The position numbers and the translations under genes were made by a program. Shown here one piece after another: positions 57,181 to 64,000 of a DNA stretch of 64,000 bases. Each line of letters begins with the position of its first letter. The stretch's first letter is position 1. The stretch comes from Talinum fruticosum (taxonomy: Eukaryota > Streptophyta > Magnoliopsida > Caryophyllales > Talinaceae), in the NCBI GenBank assembly GCA_021018815.1, contig JAITYX010000006.1:62001-126000 (forward strand). The letters run 5' to 3'. Under the pieces are notes generated by a model, which searched no databases, was not told where the DNA came from, and saw only the letters and a program-made list of their open reading frames with translations.

Positions 57181-58771
57181 CTTGTCAAAGGATTAAAGTA
57201 TAATCTGCTCAGCATCTCTCAAATGTGTGACAAAGGTTAAGAGGTAAGATTCACTCGGACCAACTACTATATCTCCGATGATGCTACCAAGGAAATCAAG
57301 CTCTCGGGTAAGAGATTAGGTAACACTTATACTATTCCTCTTTCGACCCTAGTGAGAATTTATCTTGTTTACAAGCATCTCTTCGTGATGATTCATGGAC
57401 ATGGCATCGTAGACTAGGTCAAGTTAACATGCATACCATTAAGAAACTTGCGTCTCATGGTTTAGTTGGAGGATTGCCTGATTGTGCATTCAAGAAAGAT
57501 AAAATTTATGAAGCATGCACAAAGGGGAAACAAGTCGGATCATCTTTCAAATCACTGAAAACTCGTTTCCACATCCAAGGTACTTGAATTGTTACATATG
57601 GATTTATGTGGTGAAATCCCTGTCAAGAGTCTCGGAGGTAAATCATATGTGCATGTTATTGTTGATGACTACTCACGAGTCACATGGGTATGTTTTCTTA
57701 AGCACAAAATCCAAGTTGAGTCTTAGACTCGGATCCGGAGGATTCGAACCGACCATAGAAGGGAGTTCGACTACTCGGAATTTGCGAGAGTTCCGTGACA
57801 AGAATGGGATCTTTCACAACTTCTCACCGCCAAGAACTCCTCAACAAAATGGAGCGGTGGAGAGGAAGAATCGAACTCTTAAAGAAATAGGTAGGACAAT
57901 GATGATTGAACATAATCTACCCTACATTGTTTCGGGCTGAGGCGATCAACACAACCAACTACACATTGAACGGATGCCTCATTAGACCCATACTAAAGAA
58001 AACTCCATACAAGCTCTACAAAGGGAAGAAACTTAATATTTCATACTTCAAACCCTTTGGATGTAAGTGTTTCGTTCATAACAATGGTAAGGATCACCCG
58101 ACCAAGTTTGATGCTCGGTCGAGATGAAGGTATTTTTCTTGGTTATTTATCTCATAGCAAAGCATATCGTATTTTCAATAAAAGAACTAACAAAGTAGAA
58201 GAAAGCATCCACGTTGTGTTTGATGAGATTGAACAGGAAAAATCAAGTGAGTCAACATTATCGGATCGGAAGCTCGGCGAAATGATGATCTTAATGAAAA
58301 TGAGCTCATTAAGAATCAAATCCATGTCACTTAGAATGAAGTCACTCGGACTCGGAATGAGACGAGTCAAGAGCCGGCTCAGAATGTTGAAGATCGGTCG
58401 GATGAAAAAGGTCACTCAGAATAGACTACTAGAGATCAACCAATTCAACCTACGGATCCGGTGAACCAAAGAACAGGTAGAGCTTTCAAATATGCTTCTA
58501 GTCACCCACTAGAAAACATCATATGTGACATCAACGAGTGGGGTAAGAACTCGTTCCTCTCTTCATAATCTATGTGCATTCATTGCATTCATATCATTAA
58601 TCGAACCCGAAATACAATAGAGGCCCTAAATGAACCTGAATGGATAGAGGTCATGCAAGAGGAACTCAATCAATTCGAAAGAAACCAAGTCCGGACTCGA
58701 CCAAACGACCTTCGACCACCCAGTCATAGGAACTAAATGGGTTTTCAAAAACAAACTGGATGAAGGTGGGT
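57181..58771 (+). pseudogene. pol: integrase and start of reverse transcriptase, element G
   Basis: After the target duplication the copia frame resumes with L-V-K-G-L-K-Y-N. The pre-integrase zinc region is near 57400-57530 (W-H-R-R-L-G, then 'CTKGKQ'). The integrase core and the 'RTPQQNGAVERKNRTLKEIG' block are open in 57515-57940. The tail is open in 57906-58127 ('NISYFKPFGCKCFVHNNG') and 58057-58464 ('DEGIFLGYLSHSKAYRIFNK'). Reverse transcriptase begins about 58620 (E-P-E-W-I-E) and stops at 'FKNKLDEGG' near 58771, so the catalytic YVDD box and RNase H are deleted. Frameshifts and a TGA near 57938 also break it. Confidence 0.85.
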
Positions 58772-58774
58772 TTG

Positions 58775-59244
58775 AAGTATCCTCGAGTTCGGAGAGGCGA
58801 TCGGGATCCGGTCGACTCGGACACTTACGAACAATCCTTGAGTTTGGACAAATCCTCCTCGAAGGGGAAGAAGAAGAAGAAGAAGAAGAAGAGGAGCCTA
58901 CGGTTGAGGCAGCTCCATCCGAGGAAGGGGAGAAAGAAGAAGAATAAGGGGCAGTAGCAGCGAGAGGGCCCAAGTGCTCCAGAACCTCAACCGGAAATGA
59001 TCGGCTCGGACGGTGATCCGAGTGGGTCGGAAGACCCTGCCGACCATGGTCGGTCAACGGCTAGTCGGCCGAGCACACCCCTCCGTCGGCTGAGTTCCGG
59101 AAGGATGAGCCTCCGGACGACCGAGTTCTGGGTCAGCCACTTAAAGCCGAGCCCATTCCAGAGATCCCGGTGTTGCCTCCGCCTCCCTCATCAACATCTT
59201 CCGGATCTTATCGGCGTAGGCGCACTGCTCGCCCACCCACCTAG
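58775..59244 (+). pseudogene. env-like ORF fragment of element G
   Basis: It is joined directly to the reverse transcriptase fragment. It begins with a Ser/Arg-rich stretch, then a (GAA)n tract at 58861-58893 giving poly-Glu or poly-Lys depending on frame, a Pro/Ser-rich acidic part (open 58997-59377: 'MIGSDGDPSGSEDPADHGRS') and a Pro-rich end stopping at TAG 59242. It corresponds to the C-terminal part of the ORF in D-F, but similarity is low and mostly compositional. Function unknown. 59245-59821 is 3' non-coding with the second purine tract at 59360-59374. Confidence 0.55.
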
Positions 59245-59821
59245 ACTCGGACTGCTCCATCTCCTCCATCTTAATTTTTTTTTCTCTTTTTCAATTTTTT
59301 TGTCTAGACATCAACTCTGTATCTACTTGATACATTCTTCCTCTTTTTGTTTTTGCTTGAAAGGCGGGGGAGAATAGTTAGAAAAATTTGTTGTCTTCTT
59401 TAGGGGAGTTCCTCTCACCCTCTTTTGTGTAAACTCTTTAGTTTAAATTATAATGAAATTTCATTAATAATCCTACTATCTGCCTTTTGAGTTGCACTAT
59501 CTCCGAGTTTACTACCTAAAGCAATTATTTCGAGTTTATTATTTCGAGTTTCAATTTCTTGCTCGGTATTTTTTTCTCTTTGCTCCGATTCGACAACTAT
59601 GTCTATCATTGCTCCGATACTAAGTTATTTTTTTGCTATGATATTTTAGCTCTTTTTATACAATCTCAGCTTATCTCGCTCCGATAGAATATAAGTTTCA
59701 TTCACTGTATTTTCTCTACACAATTCTATCATGTTTTTCTGAATTATTCCTTGAGAAAGGATGAAAAACAAGATCTATATCACTAACAATGTTTCTGTCT
59801 AAGTATGGAATGTCTTTCATC

Positions 59822-59834
59822 AAAAAGGGGAGAT
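59822..59834 (+). other. polypurine tract, element G
   Basis: AAAAAGGGGAGAT directly precedes the LTR start TGAAGACTCGGACC. It confirms the PPT/LTR boundary read from the minus-strand copies. Confidence 0.88.
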
Positions 59835-60095
59835 TGAAGACTCGGACCTTACATATATATCATTCTGAGTTCCATCAAGGGATCGGGTATAAGACTTCAT
59901 CTCTCATAAGGTTTTGATTAAAAGTCATTCTATATGCTTTAACAGACTTTTCGAGTGATATAGCATCTTTTACGAGTGTTATAGAATCTATCATATATAT
60001 TCTCTTTTGACTCGACTCGACTCGTAAAGCATATTCTTGTTTATCATTTCACACACGGTTCGAGTCACTCGGACAACACTCGGATATATTACATT
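59835..60095 (+). repeat. 3' LTR of element G, 5' piece
   Basis: It starts TGAAGACTCGGACCTTACA and follows the family LTR for about 260 bp, to CGGACAACACTCGGATATAT, then changes to unrelated sequence. Confidence 0.85.
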
Positions 60096-61494
60096 TTGTT
60101 GTTGTACTATAGAGAGTACGGTTGTCGATCTCGGGGAGTTAGGTCTCATGCAAGTCTAAGGTCAATGTCCTTATGAACTAAGCAAAAGAACAATTCAGAA
60201 TTGTTTGTGATGCAAGCACTAAAAACAAGATGAAATCGAGATAAGAAAACCTTAGGTAGGGATTTACCAAGCTAACATGCCAACAATCTTAATTATATGC
60301 TTCTACACTATTCACAACTGCGATGAACTAGGGAATCGATGCGGTTCAAACCACCTAAGCCTTCTCTCGAAGGTCATTAAGCTAACTCAATTGAATTAAT
60401 TGTTGTTCTCACACAATCAAAACAAGAGAATTACAAAGTTATCGACTCTTCCCTTAATAACAACCTAAATTATTCTCATATCTAAATTGTTATCATCCAA
60501 CAAGTTGAAGTAGAACTAAGCCTCTTCTCTCGAAGTCTACTCAATTCCCAAAAACAATAAAGGTAGGATTCTCTCGAAACTCACACCAATTCAATAAGTA
60601 TCAACTAGTCGGAAATTCATCAAACAATTGCAAATTAGTATCAAAGCATAAATTACGATCAAACTAGCATATTAGTGGCAAATACCCAACCTAAGTTGGA
60701 AATTTAGCCACACATATTCATGGAATTTGACAGCAGATTGAGGAATGAAGACTGAAAAGAATGCAAGATGGAAGTAGAGAGAAGAATAATAATACCGTAA
60801 ACTTGAATTAACTTGCGATTAGATGAAAATAACTCCAAGCTTTGATCCCTTAACAATGGAAATAAGTGCTTAAAAGTAGAGAGAAACTAGTCTAAAAAAC
60901 GCAAGCATAAAAAGTCTTTTTAGAAAAATGACAGCTTTGGAATAAACGATGCAGCAAAACGTAAGCCGCCGATTGGCACGACCGAGTCTGGCAAACCGTG
61001 CTGAACCCGTGCAAGCTCACGACTTCTTCAATTAAATCTCAAACTCTTAGCATGGCTCTGTGCTGAAACCGTGCTTAACTTGTGCAAGCTCACGGCGCCT
61101 TCGATTGATTTCCGAATTCCTAGCATGGCCCTTGGTGACCTCTTACGCTTCAACACAGCCTATGCTAGGTCTACTTTTCCTTCTTTTCTTCAGCACAGCC
61201 GAGTGTTACAGCACTGTGCTTGAGTTGGCTTGACCTATTTCTTTACTCTCCGACCTTCTATGGCCTCCCGCTCTTTTCCTTAGCACTTTGAAAGATGTAT
61301 TCTTCATCATAAAAGGCGCGATTACCTCAAAACATATAAATTCGCACACTTTAATCATAATTGAAGAAAGTAAGCAAAATCAAATAAGAATTTAGGTGAG
61401 AAGGCCTTTGAAGTGTCGAAATTAGCTAATAAGAAAATGGAAAAGCACGTAAAATTCTGGTTTATCAACCCCCAATGCTTACTCCTTACTTGTC
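60096..61494 (-). repeat. probable Ty3/gypsy LTR-derived insert inside G's 3' LTR
   Basis: The left end, TTGTCGATCTCGGGGAGTTAGG near 60121, resembles the reverse complement of a gypsy U5 end. The inside contains CCCAACCTAAGTTGGAAATTT and GTGCAAGCTCACGGCGCC-type GC-rich blocks, similar in kind to element H's LTR. The right end is TTTATCA. There is no clear target duplication, and some 800 bp of the copia LTR is missing across the site, so it is not a simple insertion. No gene. Confidence 0.5.
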
Positions 61495-61933
61495 CAGTTT
61501 ACAAACGCTCATTCTTACTTTTTGAGTAAGGTCCCTTGACCGAGCTGTAAGGGTTAACTCAGCTCGGTTGTCCTTAACTCGTAAAGGTGACCTCGGTTAG
61601 GAAGTACTAGACCGGATAAGGTAATTTCGAGTCTAGGAAAATCTTGTAAGGAATTGTCTAAGGGAGCAATTCTAGTTGAGTCTTTCTACTGTGTTTTGTG
61701 GATTCAAAATAGTTGATTTGATTTGGTGTTTGGAACAAGCATTGACCGTGGTTTTATGCCCCGGGAGGGTTTCCATGTAACTTTCTGAGTTACCACTTTT
61801 TTGAGTCCAATCTAGACTCGGACTTTCCACGAGAGTCATCTCTAGTTTTATTCTTCCATTACTTGCTTAAATTTCCCCATCACCCTATTCACCCCCTCTA
61901 GGGTGATTTAGTCTCTCCAAGAGCAAACCTTCA
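61495..61933 (+). repeat. 3' LTR of element G, 3' piece
   Basis: From AGTTTACAAACGCTCATTCT the copia LTR resumes and runs to its exact end CAAGAGCAAACCTTCA at 61933. The first bases after it are ACCTC. Confidence 0.85.
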
Positions 61934-62016
61934 ACCTCAATAGCTGATATTTCCCTAGGCATACTAGGGATGGCATAGTCCCCTAGCGGTCTCGGTTGTG
62001 GTCCTTGCTCCACCAT
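61934..62016 (-). pseudogene. gag: Ty3/gypsy gag N-terminus, element H, cut by G
   Basis: The ATG at 62016 on the minus strand opens 'MVEQGPQPRPLGDYAIPSMP' and stays open to 61934, where G's LTR ends. The L-G-D-Y block after a Pro/Arg stretch is typical of the Gag N-terminus of plant Ty3/gypsy elements of the Athila type. The rest of gag and pol is not in the window. The leader 62017-62236 follows. Confidence 0.6.
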
Positions 62017-62236
62017 CCTTTCCTCTCTTCGATAGCTCTTGTTGTTCCTTCGATTTCAGTGGTCAAATGAGATAATTTTTCTCCCTCTTCAACTCCTGCG
62101 CATGCGAAAATAAGAACTATACCAAGTGTAAATAGGTTCAAGAAGAAATCAAGAAAAGATTGCTCGCTGGAACAAGAACAAAAGACCTAGTTTCAAGTCT
62201 TAGAGCAAATTTTGCACTCAAAAGAACAGAGTTCCT

Positions 62237-62257
62237 TGGCAACGATGCCGGAAAAGT
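62237..62257 (-). other. probable primer-binding site of gypsy element H
   Basis: TTGGCAACGATGCCGGAAAA reads on the minus strand as a relative of TGGCGCCGTTGCCGGGGA, the primer site found in many Athila/Tat-type elements. It sits between the gag leader and the LTR as expected. Confidence 0.55.
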
Positions 62258-63394
62258 TGTTGAGCAAATACCGCAAGCGTACTTGTGTAGCTGTAGCTAG
62301 AAACCGAGCTAGTACGGGTTGTGTCCTCGAGGAACTCACTTTTCAATACTGAAATTCACTTAAAAACTCCAACCTAGGCAAAACCAATTTCGATACTGAT
62401 TTGTTTGGTAATTGGATTCAACTACTAACAAAGTACATACCAGAAATCAATGGATAAAAACCCTTAGATTGGGATCAATCACACCATTATGCTCGAAATC
62501 AAAACCAAATTCCATTTGAGACTTGTCTATGTTTATAGTTTAGAAGGGGAAACGCCGTTTAAACCTATCTTTGCCTACTTCCATAGGTCAAAGATTAATT
62601 TTGCTCATTCTAGTCACTTATTTGCATATGATTAACAAAGAACAAAATCACAAAAGTTGCATCCCACAACCCCGATCGAAAACCTTAATTATTTTCATAT
62701 AAGAGATTCAATCATTCACAACGTCATTATGGGTAAGTTTCTATTGTTCAATGTTCACAAAAACCTAACAAGAGTGGATGATTCCTCTTTCAAGGAATTC
62801 ATCCAAAAAGTGATAAGCAAAGAGAATTCTAACCTCACAAGCATTGAACAATCCAATTGGAATTCAATTCATGATTATCAAGACATAATAGGGATCAATC
62901 CCAACCTAAGTACGAAATTTAACCTCTAAACATGATACTAGACAACTCACAAATTGAATGAAGACAACCATGGAGAAATGAAAAGAAACTGTGAAGAAAA
63001 AGTAAAGAGGAGAAATTACAATTACCGAATAAAAATTTGATATGATTCAATTGTAAATAATCTTCAAGTGGACAATAATTCTTGTAAGTTCTTGAGTCTC
63101 CTCTCAAATCTCTCTAATGGAAAAAACCTAGCTAAAACTTTGAATAATGAAAACATATCCGAAAATACAAATGGGAAACTAATATATCGTAAATATTCAG
63201 GTCACACGGCCGTGAGGTTCTCACATGGGCAGCCGTGCGGGTTTCAGCTACGATTTCGCACGGTCGTACGGGTTCCGTACAGGTAGCCCTCGCAAAATAC
63301 CTAAAGTTTCCGGCTCTTTTGCACGGCTAGCTTCGCATGGTAGGCTATGCACGACTTCAACTTTGCATAACTTTTCGCACGGTCGTGCAACCTT
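62258..63394 (-). repeat. 5' LTR of gypsy element H, interrupted
   Basis: It begins TGTTGAGCAAATACCGCAAG after the primer site. It contains the GGGTTGTGTCCTCGAGGAAC (U5-like) and CAATCCCAACCTAAG motifs and, near 63200-63390, repeated CACGGCCGTG and GCACGGTCGTGC blocks, a composition common in plant gypsy LTRs. It is cut at 63395 by the third TGTTAAG LTR. The 90-codon frame at 62657 has no recognisable domain. Confidence 0.6.
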
Positions 63395-64000
63395 CGTTAA
63401 GTCGTATTTTATACATATTTTTAGTAGTTATTTAGTTTATATTATATAGTTTATTTTATTAAATTTATCCTATTTTGTCTATTTATAGGTAATTATCGAA
63501 TAAATTGGGGAAGAAGAGAAAAGACGTTAAAAGTGGGTTTTTAGCTACGAGACAAGCATCCAAGAAAATATATGAAGTCGGTCCATCAATATAATATGTT
63601 ATAAAATATTTATTTTATGATATTATATTTTAGAAAATCCTAATTGGAAGAGAAAAGGAAACTTAGAAGAGAAGAAAGAGAAATAAACCCTAACTCCTTC
63701 ACCTTATATATACTACTTATTATCATCATGGAGGGAGCTAGCTGCCCACACATCCTAGCCATGGGAGCCCCACGCAGCCCTTGCTGCCTCTTGCTGGCCG
63801 CCTAGCCCTTCGCTGCCCACAACATCCCTTCGCTGCCTTCCCAAGCAGCCACACACACAGCTCACGTTCGCTGCCCACAATTCCCTTGCTGCTCATCTCA
63901 CGCTCGTTGCTGCTGCTGCCCAGACTCCTTCCCACGCCATCTCCTCGCTTCTCTCAATCCCTCACACCAGCCCCAAATCACAATCCCATAATCATCTTCA
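63395..64000 (+). repeat. TGTTAAG-family LTR, copy 3, runs off the window
   Basis: It starts CGTTAAGTCGTATTTTATAC (first T changed to C) and follows copies 1 and 2 through TATA (63705-63712), ATGGAG (63728) and the GCTGCC-rich block. The window ends at the ATCATCTTCA that closes this block in the other copies. Inserted in H's LTR; whether it is a solo LTR cannot be seen. Confidence 0.8.

Larger units (their letters stand above)
52317..61933 (+). mobile_element. Ty1/copia retrotransposon G, SIRE-like, split and internally deleted
   Basis: Pieces in order: gag C-terminal half (52317-52762), solo copia LTR insertion, gag end and protease (54345-54815), solo TGTTAAG LTR insertion, pre-integrase, integrase and the first part of reverse transcriptase (57181-58771), an env-like fragment (58775-59244), polypurine tract (59822-59834) and a 3' LTR broken by foreign sequence (59835-61933). 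The 5' LTR and gag start are missing. The two inserts carry target duplications CATAG and CTTGT, so the flanks rejoin exactly. Confidence 0.85.

Noticed and set aside
58861..58893. (GAA)n microsatellite as an independent feature
   Set aside because: It is part of the charged low-complexity tail of the third ORF, matched in kind by the CTT-rich stretches in D, E and F.
62657..62929. 90-codon frame in element H
   Set aside because: It lies inside the gypsy LTR, has no recognised domain and is not repeated in the related block at 60096-61494.

Overview
The window looks like plant nuclear DNA from repeat-rich heterochromatin. I see no bacterial gene, no rRNA or tRNA gene, and no host protein gene I can defend. 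Nearly everything is LTR retrotransposon, mostly one Ty1/copia family of the SIRE/Maximus (Sireviridae-like) type. The family call rests on four things: a primer site matching initiator tRNA-Met, a pol order of protease, integrase, reverse transcriptase, RNase H, a polypurine tract of the form AAAAAGGGGAGAT, and a third, env-like reading frame between pol and the 3' LTR. The LTRs are about 1.47-1.58 kb, start TGAAGACTC, end CCTTCA and carry a TATA box. The species cannot be named from this sequence.

Layout. 1-3323: remnant of a Ty3/gypsy-type element with a roughly 55-bp minisatellite upstream of a broken gag. 3324-3514: one end of a CACTA DNA transposon, cut by copia element A. 3515-9018: element A (+), 5' LTR to reverse transcriptase. 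9019-18337: element B (-), inserted into A, with both LTRs, pol and the third ORF. 18338-21280: element C (+), which broke B's 5' LTR; only LTR and gag remain. 21281-23316: two more LTR fragments. 23317-24525: the only stretch with no recognisable retroelement. 24526-24625: a 45-nt hairpin abutting the next LTR. 24622-50967: three copies of the copia element (D, E, F, all -) head to tail and sharing LTRs, with a period of about 9.36 kb. 50968-52304: truncated LTR of a different family ('TGTTAAG'). 52317-61933: element G (+), split by two solo LTRs (52763-54344 and 54816-57180, each with a 5-bp target duplication) and with most of reverse transcriptase deleted. 61934-63394: Ty3/gypsy element H (-), gag start, primer site and LTR. 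63395-64000: a third TGTTAAG LTR running off the window.

How the parts work together. No element has all its parts intact in one reading frame; every gag, pol and env-like region is annotated as a pseudogene. A complete copy would make Gag particles, protease, integrase and reverse transcriptase/RNase H from the LTR promoter, prime minus-strand DNA from tRNA-Met and plus-strand DNA from the polypurine tract. Here the copies are nested, tandemly recombined, or reduced to solo LTRs.

Caution on the breaks. Between near-identical copies, differences repeatedly fall on CAG/CTG triplets, read as CGG, CGAG, CG or CTCGAG. Many frameshifts may therefore be base-calling errors at methylated CHG sites. 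I found no convincing new biological system. The most notable structures are the shared-LTR tandem array, the TGTTAAG LTR family with its variable GCTGCC-rich block, and the hairpin at the array edge.
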